Of a stretch of DNA of 64,000 nucleotides, positions 38,027 through 46,094 are shown piece by piece. Under the pieces are notes generated by a model. It was not told where the DNA came from and made no database searches. It saw nothing but the letters and a program-made list of their open reading frames with translations. The translations under genes and the position numbers were made by a program. Position 1 is the first letter of the stretch. Every line of letters begins with the position of its first letter. Source of the DNA: Flavobacteriaceae bacterium (lineage in GTDB: Bacteria > Bacteroidota > Bacteroidia > Flavobacteriales > Flavobacteriaceae); NCBI GenBank assembly GCA_029248405.1, contig JAQWJJ010000011.1, positions 124,001 through 188,000 of the forward strand. Direction: 5' to 3'.

Positions 38027-38791
38027 ATGAGAAAAAAAATTGTCGCAGGAAACTGGAAAATGAACTTGACAAGAGATGAGGCACAGGCCCTCACGAAATC
38101 TTTGGCACAACGCCTCAAGGAAAAAGCAACACTAAATCAGCGGGTATTGATCTGCCCGCCAAGCATCCACCTGAGTGACGCCATCGCATCAGCAGGCCCT
38201 GATGGGCCTCTAGAAGTTGGTGCGCAGAACATGCATCAAGCCGATTCCGGGGCCTATACGGGTGAACTTTCAGGAGCCATGCTTTTGAGCCACGGTATCC
38301 GAACTGTTCTTGTGGGCCACAGTGAGCGCCGGGCATATTTTCACGAAGACAATCATTTGCTCAAGCAAAAAGTGGATGCTGCGCTGGGTCAAGGGATCGA
38401 GGTAGTCTATTGTTTTGGCGAACTCCTTGAGGAGCGCCAAGGCGCAACTCATTTTGAAGTCGTGGCCACACAATTAAAACAGGCACTTTTTCATTTGACA
38501 GCAGACCAATGGTCGTCAATTGTCTTGGCTTATGAGCCCGTGTGGGCAATTGGTACAGGGGTCACCGCCTCACCGGAACAAGCACAAGAAATGCATGCTT
38601 TTATCCGTCAGACGGTGGCGGCGCATTATGGCGATGCTTGCGCACAAAATGTTTCTATTCTTTATGGGGGCAGTGTGAAGCCCAACAATGCCGCTGAGAT
38701 TTTTGGTAAGCCAGATGTCGATGGAGGTCTTATTGGTGGTGCGGCGCTCAAGGCCGACGATTTTATGGCCATCGTAAATGCTGCTGGATGA
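38027..38791 (+). CDS. tpiA: Triose-phosphate isomerase
   Basis: Interconverts DHAP and glyceraldehyde 3-phosphate. 254 residues from the ATG at 38027 (MRKKIVAGNWKMN); the frame opens earlier at 37991 inside the permease gene. Catalytic Lys in GNWKMN, His in GHSERR, Glu in AYEPVWAIGTG, and the phosphate-binding GGSV all intact. Overlaps prmA by 4 bases. Confidence 0.97.
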   Translation: MRKKIVAGNWKMNLTRDEAQALTKSLAQRLKEKATLNQRVLICPPSIHLSDAIASAGPDGPLEVGAQNMHQADSGAYTGELSGAMLLSHGIRTVLVGHSERRAYFHEDNHLLKQKVDAALGQGIEVVYCFGELLEERQGATHFEVVATQLKQALFHLTADQWSSIVLAYEPVWAIGTGVTASPEQAQEMHAFIRQTVAAHYGDACAQNVSILYGGSVKPNNAAEIFGKPDVDGGLIGGAALKADDFMAIVNAAG

Positions 38792-39627
38792 GTCATTTCT
38801 ATTTAGAATTTGATTTCAAAGTCACGCCGATTGCGCCAGGATCCGATGTCCTGATGGCTCAATTGGGTGCCGTTGGATTTGAGAGTTTTATGCCGACAGA
38901 AGATGGGGTCTTGGCCTATATTCAAAAAAATGACTGGCAGGAACATTTGCTTGAGTCCGTTGATGTTTTGAGTGAGGAGTATTGCACCATAACCTACTCG
39001 TTCAAGGACATACCACCGACCAATTGGAATGAAGATTGGGAAAAGAATTTTGCACCAATTAGGGTCAAGGATCAATGCGAGGTGCGGGCGCCTTTTCACC
39101 CTGTGCCCGAGGTGGCTTATGATATTGTTATAGAGCCCAAAATGTCTTTTGGCACGGGACACCACCAGACGACCCATATGATGTTGGAATTTGTCTTAGA
39201 GCATGATTTCGAACAACAAAGTGTTTTAGATATGGGGGCAGGAACTGCTGTACTGGCCATTCTGGCAATGCGCAAGGGGGCGAGTCACGCGACAGCTATT
39301 GATATTGACCCGTGGTGTGTAGAAAATGCCACAGAAAATGCTCAGCGCAATGGAGTGAGTGCTATAGACGTCCAATTAGGCGGTGCAGAAGTCCTGCCAA
39401 AATCAGCGGTATTTGACCATGTCATGGCCAACATCAATCGCAATATTCTTCTGCAAGACATGTCGGCCTATGTCCGCTGTTTGCAGCCTGGCGGCCAACT
39501 GTTTTTGAGTGGCTTTTATCTGGAAGACTTGCCTTCGGTCCGCTCCTGCTGTGAAGCCAATGGGCTGAGGTATGTGACGCATAAAGAACGAGACCAATGG
39601 GTCGCAGCAAAATTTGTAAATTTGTGA
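38788..39627 (+). CDS. prmA: Ribosomal protein L11 methyltransferase
   Basis: SAM-dependent trimethylation of L11. 279 residues with N-terminal substrate domain, the KMSFGTGHHQTT motif, and SAM motif DMGAGTAVLAI. Couples with tpiA by ATGA overlap and is followed by clpS after one base. Confidence 0.94.
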   Translation: MSHFYLEFDFKVTPIAPGSDVLMAQLGAVGFESFMPTEDGVLAYIQKNDWQEHLLESVDVLSEEYCTITYSFKDIPPTNWNEDWEKNFAPIRVKDQCEVRAPFHPVPEVAYDIVIEPKMSFGTGHHQTTHMMLEFVLEHDFEQQSVLDMGAGTAVLAILAMRKGASHATAIDIDPWCVENATENAQRNGVSAIDVQLGGAEVLPKSAVFDHVMANINRNILLQDMSAYVRCLQPGGQLFLSGFYLEDLPSVRSCCEANGLRYVTHKERDQWVAAKFVNL

Positions 39628-39628
39628 C

Positions 39629-39904
39629 ATGATCAGCCAGAGACAATACCAAGAGGCCCACGAGTTGATGACTCAAGAAGCGCTTGAGCATCAGATTGTC
39701 TTATACAATGACAACGTGAATACTTTTGATCATGTGATCAATTGTCTTGTTGAGATTTGTGGTCATACTTTATTACAGGCCGAACAGTGTGCCTTATTGG
39801 TGCACTATAAAGGGAAATGTTCTGTAAAGTCAGGAAGCTACGAAGAGTTGTTGCCCCAATGCACCGCTCTATTGGAATCTGGTCTAAATGCCGAAATTAT
39901 TTGA
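39629..39904 (+). CDS. clpS: ATP-dependent Clp protease adaptor ClpS
   Basis: 91 residues. Delivers N-degron substrates to ClpA/ClpC. The YNDNVNTFDHV loop and the CALLVHYKGKC region mark the family. Last gene of the DUF1599-to-clpS operon. A hairpin 48 bases on separates it from the convergent lipoprotein gene. Confidence 0.93.
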   Translation: MISQRQYQEAHELMTQEALEHQIVLYNDNVNTFDHVINCLVEICGHTLLQAEQCALLVHYKGKCSVKSGSYEELLPQCTALLESGLNAEII

Positions 39905-39939
39905 TTTTTCTGTTTTTGTTTTGGGTAGAAAAGCCAATA

Positions 39940-39990
39940 GCCAAAATAAAAATAGCACTTGACCTCAATGTTGTGGCCAAGTGCTATGTC
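39940..39990 (-). terminator. Intrinsic terminator of the TonB-receptor operon
   Basis: Stem ATAGCACTTG/CAAGTGCTAT (39952-39961, 39978-39987), extended inwards by three more pairs with one mismatch. On the minus strand it is followed by T-rich sequence. Confidence 0.7.
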
Positions 39991-40007
39991 AATACAGACG
40001 AGATGTA

Positions 40008-40562
40008 TTACTCTACAGTAATGGGAAATACCACTGATATGTCCGTCTCTCCACCAGCTCCTGAAAGGGTGCCATCATTTGGTTTCAAGGGTTCGTGACG
40101 CAATGTGACGGTCATTGTTCCTTGACCTGCTGTATTGGTGGTCAACGAAAATGCCAAGCCTAAAGGGTGGTCATTAGAGTCAAAATCGAGGTACGCGGTG
40201 TTGAGGTCCAAATTGCCCCCTTGAGTATAGAAAAACTGGTGCTCATCACTTTCTTCCGAAATTTCCTCATGTATCGGTTCTGCTGGATCTACAGTCTGGT
40301 TAAGCACCTGAATACTGCCCACATACATGGTGTTGGCGGCTAAATTATCGGATACGGTGATTTCGGGTTCATTGGGCCCTTCTCCGTCCAAATCTTGACT
40401 GCGCAACTCGATGGCTTGCCCTGAGTCAGCAGTTAGGGTCACCACAAGGGTCGTAATGACTTCTTCTTCATTAATTTGCTCTGGAGGCGTGTCATCATCC
40501 GAACAAGAATGAAGTGAAAGTGCCAAAAAGAGTATTGAGCTGATGCTGAGAAATTTGATCAT
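40008..40562 (-). CDS. Lipoprotein paired with the TonB receptor
   Basis: 184 residues from the ATG at 40562 (MIKFLSI); an open frame upstream lacks a signal. Lipobox LHSCSDDD gives a lipidated N-terminus, followed by an acidic linker and a beta-rich domain with EEISEESDEHQF and the C-terminal TLRHEPLKPNDGTLSGAGG. The latter is typical of a Flavobacteriia lipoprotein family (named type 1 periplasmic-binding-fold superfamily in some annotations) that travels with TonB receptors. It may be a surface or periplasmic ligand-binding partner. Confidence 0.78.
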   Translation of the reverse strand: MIKFLSISSILFLALSLHSCSDDDTPPEQINEEEVITTLVVTLTADSGQAIELRSQDLDGEGPNEPEITVSDNLAANTMYVGSIQVLNQTVDPAEPIHEEISEESDEHQFFYTQGGNLDLNTAYLDFDSNDHPLGLAFSLTTNTAGQGTMTVTLRHEPLKPNDGTLSGAGGETDISVVFPITVE

Positions 40563-40641
40563 ATTATTTGATTTAAATGAATTGAAAATTGAGTTTGTCT
40601 TATTTAGAATAGTCATATTATTTGTTTTTATCATGATGGTG

Positions 40642-43038
40642 TTAAAAGTTTGTTGTGAGGGACAGCAATAGATTGCGCCCCAAATCGTCTGCATAAAATC
40701 GCAGGCTATTTAAGTAATTTCTGTACCGTACATTAAAGCAATTATTGACTCTTAATGACAGTATGGTCTTGCTTTTTCCGAGATTTTTCAATTGTCCGCG
40801 GATCTCAAGGTTCATCAAATGATAGGCGTCAGGTGGAGTGCTCACGTCAACCAACTCAAAAGACTGACTCTCGGGAATAAAGGCCTCGAAATTTGTGTTT
40901 GGATATTCGTTTTGTCTCCAGGTATGATCACTTTCGATGCGCAGTTCAAATGCGGGCAGGTTTTGGTTTTGATACACTACAGTGTTGATGGCGTTTACTG
41001 GAGGCATATTGATCAGTGGTGTCCCAGTAGCAACCTCATAACTTTTGACCAACGCGCACTGTGTTTCGAGCGCGATGTCTTGGTTGAGCACCACCCGCGC
41101 ATCTAAATCCATACCGGCCAGGGAAACATTTGCCTGACGATAAGACCAGACTTGAAAATTACCACGAATGGTTTGCTGCACCCCGGTAGGTTCCAACAAG
41201 ATAAAGCGATCAATAAATCTCAAAAACGGATGAATAGAAAACGTTACCTTGTTATTTTGGAATCTATAACCTGCCGAGATATTTTTTGATATTTCGGAGG
41301 TGAAACGAAGATCGCCAATCTCTATTCTTGACGCACTGTGATGCAGTCCTTCAGAAAATAATTCTGATGGATTTGGATTACGAGCGCCAAGGGCAAGGTT
41401 CAATAAAATGGTACTTTGCGCATTCAATGACCAGTTCAGCCCCAATGCAGCCGATGGGTTTAAATAGTCAAATTTTGGTTGCGTTAAAGTTTGCGTCCCT
41501 AAATCTTCGATGACGAAATCAGGATATATTGAGCCATAATTTCGTTCTTCCCAAAGTGCTGTGTAATAATACTTGAAGGCTTTGATATGGCTATAATCTA
41601 ATCGCGCACCAAATTCCAGGGCCAAATCATCACTCAAGGCTTTGCCTGCCAACACATAGGCGCCCAAGTCATAACGATTAAAATCCGGAATCAGCCTTTT
41701 TACACCCGTGTTTGGATCAGAACTATTCTGGAGTTTTCTCCCCCCTAGGCCGAGCTTTAAATTAGAAAACCAGTTGCTTACTGGTGCCATGTCAATAGAA
41801 ATGGACTGAGTGATCAGACTCAAATCCATTGAGGCTTTATTCTGATCACTGCCTCTTCGTATATCAAATTCCAAACGATGGTTATTTTGATAATCGTATC
41901 GCACATTAATTTTCCCGAGCACCCTGGATTTAATGTAGCCCTTTGCGGACAGAATTTCATGGACGACTTCTTGCTTTGGTCGGTCTATGTCATAGGTAAA
42001 ATCACGGATGATTAGGGGCACTTCACTATTAAGTGCCAATAATTGATCTTGCGCTCCACCCAGATGTGACGCGCGCAGAATACCTATTTTGTTTTCAACT
42101 CTGCTGTACTTTAACTCAATACCCCGCTTGAATTGATTTTTGCCAATAACCGCTGCAACCGAATTTGACCTCATTCCTGTATTGCTCAATATATAGTCTG
42201 GTGCCTCAAAATCACCATAACCCTTGAACGTGCCTTCTAGAGAACCATACCAGCCAAAATCTGTGCTTTTGGTCATGCCGGCATGCAAGGAGCCCCCTTG
42301 GCCATTGGTTTGGGCAGTCCATCTGGCCTTGCCAAATAGCGTATCCTTTATGGGAATCCGCTGGGGTTTTATAATGACAAAACCACCGATCGCATCACCG
42401 CTGTATTGCAGGGCGGAAGCATTCTTGATGATTTCTATAGAATTTGCTTGATTCACATCCAAATTGGGTGCGTGCTCAGCACCCCATTCTTGATCTTCCA
42501 TGCGCACTCCAGCGTTGATAATGGTCACTCGGCTGCTGTGTAACCCATGAATTGAGGGTTTAATTATTGAATTCCCAGAGCTCAGTCCACTGACACCACT
42601 GACTTTTGAGAGCATCGCACCTAAAGACTGATTGCTGCCCAAGGCAATATCTTCTTGGCTTAAGGTTGGTTTTATCACAGTTTGGTTGAACCCATCGCCA
42701 GAACCACTCACAATCACTTCGTTGAGTTTTTCATAATGATGTTCTAATCTTAGAATTTTAGTCGTATTGTCTTTGACCTTAATTGAGGACATCTTGGTTT
42801 TGCATTGCGCATGCTCGACCACAATGGTATAGTGGCCATTGCAGATGTTGTCAAAGGAGAATGTGCCGCGCTCATCACTGAACGTGGTTGCATTCAATTC
42901 TTCGATCGAAATGATGGCTCGCGAGAGCGGTGAATCGTCGTGCTGGTCCAATATAGAGCCAGTAAACTTAAAACTGCAATCTTGAGCATTGATTACGGTG
43001 CTAAAAGCAAGTAAGAGCACCGAGATGATTCTATGCAT
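40642..43038 (-). CDS. TonB-dependent outer-membrane receptor
   Basis: 798 residues: signal peptide (1-18), a carboxypeptidase-regulatory-like domain (about 25-95), a plug with VIVSGSG as an approximate TonB box region and GLHSSRVTIINAGVRMEDQ, and a 22-strand barrel ending in an aromatic residue (TTNF). Substrate not certain; the His-rich neighbour suggests a metal such as zinc or copper. Middle gene of a three-gene operon. Confidence 0.92.
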   Translation of the reverse strand: MHRIISVLLLAFSTVINAQDCSFKFTGSILDQHDDSPLSRAIISIEELNATTFSDERGTFSFDNICNGHYTIVVEHAQCKTKMSSIKVKDNTTKILRLEHHYEKLNEVIVSGSGDGFNQTVIKPTLSQEDIALGSNQSLGAMLSKVSGVSGLSSGNSIIKPSIHGLHSSRVTIINAGVRMEDQEWGAEHAPNLDVNQANSIEIIKNASALQYSGDAIGGFVIIKPQRIPIKDTLFGKARWTAQTNGQGGSLHAGMTKSTDFGWYGSLEGTFKGYGDFEAPDYILSNTGMRSNSVAAVIGKNQFKRGIELKYSRVENKIGILRASHLGGAQDQLLALNSEVPLIIRDFTYDIDRPKQEVVHEILSAKGYIKSRVLGKINVRYDYQNNHRLEFDIRRGSDQNKASMDLSLITQSISIDMAPVSNWFSNLKLGLGGRKLQNSSDPNTGVKRLIPDFNRYDLGAYVLAGKALSDDLALEFGARLDYSHIKAFKYYYTALWEERNYGSIYPDFVIEDLGTQTLTQPKFDYLNPSAALGLNWSLNAQSTILLNLALGARNPNPSELFSEGLHHSASRIEIGDLRFTSEISKNISAGYRFQNNKVTFSIHPFLRFIDRFILLEPTGVQQTIRGNFQVWSYRQANVSLAGMDLDARVVLNQDIALETQCALVKSYEVATGTPLINMPPVNAINTVVYQNQNLPAFELRIESDHTWRQNEYPNTNFEAFIPESQSFELVDVSTPPDAYHLMNLEIRGQLKNLGKSKTILSLRVNNCFNVRYRNYLNSLRFYADDLGRNLLLSLTTNF

Positions 43039-43090
43039 TTGAGTGATTTAATTTGTTCAACCGGTGGGTTATAAGAAGTATACCGAGAAA

Positions 43091-43429
43091 TTAAATCATG
43101 CCAGGAGGTCCTCTGGAGGTTTTTGTGTTGGCTGTTTGGTCTGAAAAAACAGTAAAGCCCCATGATAAGGCTATGGTGTTAATGATCACGTCATGATGAA
43201 AATCTGGCGCGACACTAAAGAATGTCATTTCACTTAAGTGAAAGGCGAGCAGGTCGCATTGGTGGTCGACCTCATGCAAATGTGTTGTGCTTTGCTTACA
43301 GCTCAGATGCTTGTGCCCCTCCAAGACGTGCTCTAATTGGATCAGGCCGGGCAAGATCAATACTAACCCACAGATGAGCGCCAAAAACCGGTGTTTTTGT
43401 GTCAGGTCAGTATGTTTGGAATGATGCAT
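43091..43429 (-). CDS. His/Cys-rich small membrane protein, 112 aa
   Basis: One membrane helix (about 15-32), then a segment with repeated His and Cys: EHVLEGHKHLSCKQ, HLHEVDHQCD, FHLSE. The composition fits a metal-binding periplasmic domain. First gene of the TonB-receptor operon, 52 bases before the receptor. No recognised family. Confidence 0.7.
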   Translation of the reverse strand: MHHSKHTDLTQKHRFLALICGLVLILPGLIQLEHVLEGHKHLSCKQSTTHLHEVDHQCDLLAFHLSEMTFFSVAPDFHHDVIINTIALSWGFTVFSDQTANTKTSRGPPGMI

Positions 43430-43706
43430 CGGCGTCTTGGACTGAGGCTATAAAAATATAATAAAAATGGCTCACACCAAAGATCTGGTCTAAATATGCC
43501 AAAATAAATTCCCCGATGTTTGGACAATGACCGGTACCGAATTTGGCGACCCATCAAGCGGAGCTCATATTTTTACAAAAAAACGGTCTTAATTTTCTGC
43601 TGAATTAGAGTAAAGATTTATATTTGCGCCGCAGTTCTTTACTGTTTAGGGCAAAATGAGTGTTCGGTGTCATTTGCATCATATGGAGCACCCGCCCACC
43701 CAATAA
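43430..43706. other. Gene-free stretch upstream of tRNA-Arg
   Basis: No coding frame of any quality on either strand. The only signal is an exact -7 element (TATATTTG, 43619-43626) facing the tRNA gene. Confidence 0.5.
43619..43626 (+). promoter_or_regulatory. -7 element facing the tRNA gene (TATATTTG)
   Basis: Exact TAnnTTTG match about 80 bases before the tRNA. If used, the precursor carries a leader of about 75 bases. Confidence 0.4.
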
Positions 43707-43780
43707 GGCCTCGTGGCGCAACTGAATAGCGCATCTGATTACGGCTCAGAAGGTTGCAAGTTTGAATCTTGCCGAGGTCA
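43707..43780 (+). tRNA. tRNA-Arg (anticodon ACG)
   Basis: A complete cloverleaf can be drawn: acceptor 43707-43713 with 43773-43779 (one G-U), D stem GCGC/GCGC, anticodon stem TCTGA/TCAGA around loop TTACGGC with anticodon ACG at positions 34-36, variable AGGTT, T stem GCAAG/CTTGC, discriminator A. CCA is not encoded. T8-A14 and A15-T48 tertiary pairs fit. Position 19 is A and position 56 is T, in place of the usual G19-C56; the pair is kept as A-U. A strong terminator follows. Confidence 0.9.
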
Positions 43781-43792
43781 CTTAAGAATGTA

Positions 43793-43818
43793 AAAACCCG
43801 CTTTTTGAAGCGGGTTTT
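43793..43818 (+). terminator. Intrinsic terminator after tRNA-Arg
   Basis: Stem AAAACCCGCTT/AAGCGGGTTTT, loop of four, followed by T residues. Confidence 0.85.
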
Positions 43819-43973
43819 TTCATGCCCACAAGAAAAGAAGTTTACTTCATTTTTGAAGTGGGCATAAAAAATAGCAAACCAAAGGTTTGTGGGTTTTGCA
43901 TTTAGACTACGGAGCTCTATCAGGAACTTTAATCCTGCCCTCCAAGAGATGTGACACCCAGTGAGATGAGCTG
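43819..43973. other. Hairpin-rich gene-free stretch
   Basis: Holds ATGCCCAC/GTGGGCAT (43822-43829, 43858-43865), two mutually exclusive inner hairpins around ACTTC (43837-43848 or 43844-43859), and CAAACC/GGTTTG (43875-43889). No gene recognised. The role is unknown. Confidence 0.4.
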
Positions 43974-44207
43974 CTATCCAAAAAAGAAGGTTTCTAGCTC
44001 TTCCTTAGTAAAGTCATTCAATATTTCACTGGGGTGAATTTGCAGGCCCACGCAGAGTTTGAGGAATACTTCTAAAGATATCTTGTTTTTACCTTTTTCA
44101 ATCACACCCACATAGTTTCTGCTCAGGCCACAAGCATAAGCCAAGGATTCTTGAGATATTTTCTTTGATATTCGAGTCGTTTTAATTTTTTCAGCGATGC
44201 ATTTCAT
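43974..44207 (-). CDS. Small XRE-family helix-turn-helix protein
   Basis: 77 residues, almost entirely an HTH_3 domain: KKISQESLAYACGLSRNYVGVIEKG with the usual helix 2-turn-helix 3 spacing. Short C-terminal acidic tail. No toxin gene or phage gene is adjacent. Probably a stand-alone regulator; target unknown. Confidence 0.85.
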   Translation of the reverse strand: MKCIAEKIKTTRISKKISQESLAYACGLSRNYVGVIEKGKNKISLEVFLKLCVGLQIHPSEILNDFTKEELETFFFG

Positions 44208-44343
44208 GAGCGATGACTTTAGCTGTATTTTACTCTTGGAAAATTAAAAATACTTTTCGTCATTGTTCACTACTATGGTGTGGGTTACCATAGTGGGCCT
44301 ATTGCTTTTGATTTACAATATTTATGATTTTATCTGTTTTGAT

Positions 44344-44398
44344 GATGGCCCCTGATCGGCCGCAAAGCCCAACTTTGCTTGGGCCGAATATTGCCATC
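44344..44398. repeat. Nested 55-base imperfect palindrome
   Basis: Three nested stems: GATGGC/GCCATC (44344-44349, 44393-44398), TCGGCC/GGCCGA (44356-44361, 44382-44387) and GCAAAG/CTTTGC (44362-44367, 44373-44378). It lies 9 bases after the DUF6691 stop, so it may end or stabilise that mRNA; no T tract follows on the minus strand. Confidence 0.6.
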
Positions 44399-44406
44399 AG
44401 AGTGAG

Positions 44407-44820
44407 TTAGTGGGGCAGTCGGTCTTTTAAAAGGCCATAGAGAAATGTGCCGACACTTGACCAAAAAATAACCACCAAGATGGGCCAATAGCCCGCTCCA
44501 GCTAATACAAACATGGGTCCTGGACAGGCCCCAGCGAGCGCCCAACCGAGCCCAAAGATGACGCCTCCCCATAAATAACGACTGATCGTTTTGGTCTTGG
44601 GACTCAAGACGATGGTCTCATCATAAAAAGATTTGATTTTAAATCGTTTTATGGATTGAATCATGAGGATGCCAACAGCCAAAGCCGAGCCAATAATTCC
44701 GTACATGTGAAAGGCGTCAAATTGGAACATTTCATATATGCGGAACCATGATGCGGCCTCAGATTTAAACAATGTAATGCCAAAAATTATGCCGATAAAA
44801 AGATAGATGAGTGTGCGCAT
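44407..44820 (-). CDS. DUF6691 / YeeE-YedE-like membrane protein (half-size)
   Basis: 137 residues, four helices, with the conserved GLGWALAGACPGP motif. Such half-size proteins usually work with a second YeeE half of about 185 residues in thiosulfate or other sulfur-compound transport. That partner gene is not present here. The ATG at 44820 lies within the frame of the truncated MBL gene. Confidence 0.85.
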   Translation of the reverse strand: MRTLIYLFIGIIFGITLFKSEAASWFRIYEMFQFDAFHMYGIIGSALAVGILMIQSIKRFKIKSFYDETIVLSPKTKTISRYLWGGVIFGLGWALAGACPGPMFVLAGAGYWPILVVIFWSSVGTFLYGLLKDRLPH

Positions 44821-45064
44821 TATTTAAAATATTAAAGGGAAGATAAGGTGCACCAGTTTCTTTTGCGAGTGTGACATGGCCACTGACAAAATCGGCGTGA
44901 AAGTGAGTTTCAAAAATATATTTGATTTTTGCCTCTTCTCGCTGGGCGCGATCAAGGTATGGTTTCACTTCTCTTAGGGGATCAATAATGGCAACTTCGC
45001 CGTTACTTTCGATGTAATATGCGCCTTGTGCCAGGCAACCAGTATAAATTTGTTCAACGTTCAT
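44765..45064 (-). pseudogene. Truncated MBL-fold persulfide-dioxygenase-like gene
   Basis: Residues 1-73 match the start of Bacteroidota MBL-fold sulfur dioxygenases: EQIYTGCLAQGAYYIES, AIIDPLREV, ETHFHADFVSGH. After GAP (near 44845) homology stops and the frame runs 26 more residues into the DUF6691 start region. A full member is about 450-470 residues with the rest of the metal ligands and rhodanese domains. The product cannot bind metal properly and is probably non-functional. The likely cause is a deletion that also took the YeeE partner gene. Confidence 0.82.
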
Positions 45065-45090
45065 CTTGTTCTGTTTTTTAATTGATGAGG

Positions 45091-45098
45091 TAAAAGTA
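45091..45098 (-). promoter_or_regulatory. -7 element of the MBL/DUF6691 unit (TACTTTTA)
   Basis: One mismatch to TAnnTTTG. It is 22 bases downstream of the operator at 45121-45134, the same spacing as at the TSUP promoter. Confidence 0.55.
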
Positions 45099-45118
45099 CT
45101 GTCTTGAGCACAACACGA

Positions 45119-45135
45119 CAGTAACTTTGGTTACA
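45119..45135 (-). promoter_or_regulatory. Crp/Fnr-type operator upstream of MBL
   Basis: Palindrome GTAAC-N4-GTTAC at 45121-45134. The 17-base word (TGTAACCAAAGTTACTG on the minus strand) matches the TSUP operator at 15 of 17 positions. Centre about 41 bases before the inferred transcription start. Confidence 0.7.
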
Positions 45136-45194
45136 CAGGGCTGATTTTGCAAAAAAAACATGAGTACCTCTTGAATTGTTGCGGATTTTAGTCA

Positions 45195-45223
45195 AAAAAA
45201 GACCTCTACGGTAGAGGTCTTTT
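45195..45223 (-). terminator. Intrinsic terminator after the TSUP gene
   Basis: GACCTCT/AGAGGTC core (45201-45207, 45213-45219) with AAA/TTT flanks; T run on the minus strand. It separates TSUP from the MBL promoter. Confidence 0.8.
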
Positions 45224-45242
45224 GGACAATGTTTGTTTTTTG

Positions 45243-46055
45243 TTATTGTTTGACAAAAAACTCCATATAGAATATGAATACTGCCATGACGAATATAAAG
45301 TAACCAAATCCTTTTTTGAGTTTGCTGCCATCGATAAAGTTGCTGAGGTAGCTCCCTATAAAAATACCGACAAAAGATAAGCCAGTAAATAAGGCCAAAA
45401 ATATCCAGTCAATTTCCATGGTTAGCGCATCGCCAAAGAAAAACCCTAGTAGAGATTTGAAGGCGATGATGATCAGTGAGGTCCCAACAGCAACTTTCAT
45501 CTCGACATTGGCCAATATCACTAAAGCTGGAATGATCAAAAATCCACCACCTGCGCCAATCATGCCAGTGATGCCACCCACCAAAAGGCCTTCCGCCAAA
45601 ATCAAGGGGTAGTTATAAGTTACCTTACCCTTGTTGGCGTTGTTATTTTCTTTTCGGGTTTTGAGCATGGAAAATGCTGCCGGAATCATTAAGGCGGCAA
45701 AAAGACCAAACATGCCCATTCTTCGGGTAAAATCAAAGTCGCCAAGGGCAAACAAGACATCCGGCAACGCGGGGACGACAAACTTCCTCACAACGGTCAC
45801 ACCGATAATAGCGGGCAGTCCGAAGACAATGGCAGTGCGCCAATCTACGTAACCCTTAAAATGTTGCTTTAAGCCACCGACAAGGGCGCTTGCGCCTACG
45901 ATAAATAATGAGTATGCGGTTGCTACTTTTTCATTTACCGAAAACAAATAAGCCAAAACTGGGACCGCCAGAATCGAACCACCTCCACCGATAAGGCCCA
46001 GTGAGATGCCAATGACCAATGCACTTGCGTAACCAAATATTTCTATTAATGCCAT
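45243..46055 (-). CDS. TauE/SafE (TSUP) family sulfite/organosulfur exporter
   Basis: 270 residues, eight helices in two repeats, each with the family's glycine motif (GLIGGGGSILAVP and GMIGAGGGFLIIP). TSUP proteins move sulfite, sulfoacetate or other sulfur anions. Located between a Crp/Fnr regulator and sulfur-detoxification genes, as in other Bacteroidota. It may remove sulfite from cysteine or persulfide breakdown; the substrate is inferred from context. Confidence 0.88.
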   Translation of the reverse strand: MALIEIFGYASALVIGISLGLIGGGGSILAVPVLAYLFSVNEKVATAYSLFIVGASALVGGLKQHFKGYVDWRTAIVFGLPAIIGVTVVRKFVVPALPDVLFALGDFDFTRRMGMFGLFAALMIPAAFSMLKTRKENNNANKGKVTYNYPLILAEGLLVGGITGMIGAGGGFLIIPALVILANVEMKVAVGTSLIIIAFKSLLGFFFGDALTMEIDWIFLALFTGLSFVGIFIGSYLSNFIDGSKLKKGFGYFIFVMAVFIFYMEFFVKQ

Positions 46056-46076
46056 AATTTAATTTCTAATTCGGGG

Positions 46077-46084
46077 CGAAAGTA
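46077..46084 (-). promoter_or_regulatory. -7 element of the TSUP gene (TACTTTCG)
   Basis: One mismatch to TAnnTTTG, 22 bases downstream of the operator at 46107-46120 and 21 before the ATG. Confidence 0.55.
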
Positions 46085-46094
46085 GGCAGCTCAA

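Noticed and set aside
43707-43973. tRNA gene as integration site of a mobile element
   Set aside because: No integrase, no direct repeat of the tRNA 3' end found within the window.
43974-44207. Toxin-antitoxin module with the small HTH protein
   Set aside because: No partner gene on either side; the neighbouring frame is a membrane transporter half.
44279-44296. Third copy of the Crp/Fnr operator near GGTTACC
   Set aside because: Only one half-site matches; no GTAAC at the right spacing.
44344-44398. Integron attC-like site (GCCCAAC resembles an R' core)
   Set aside because: No matching GTTRRRY at the other end, no integrase and no cassette array.
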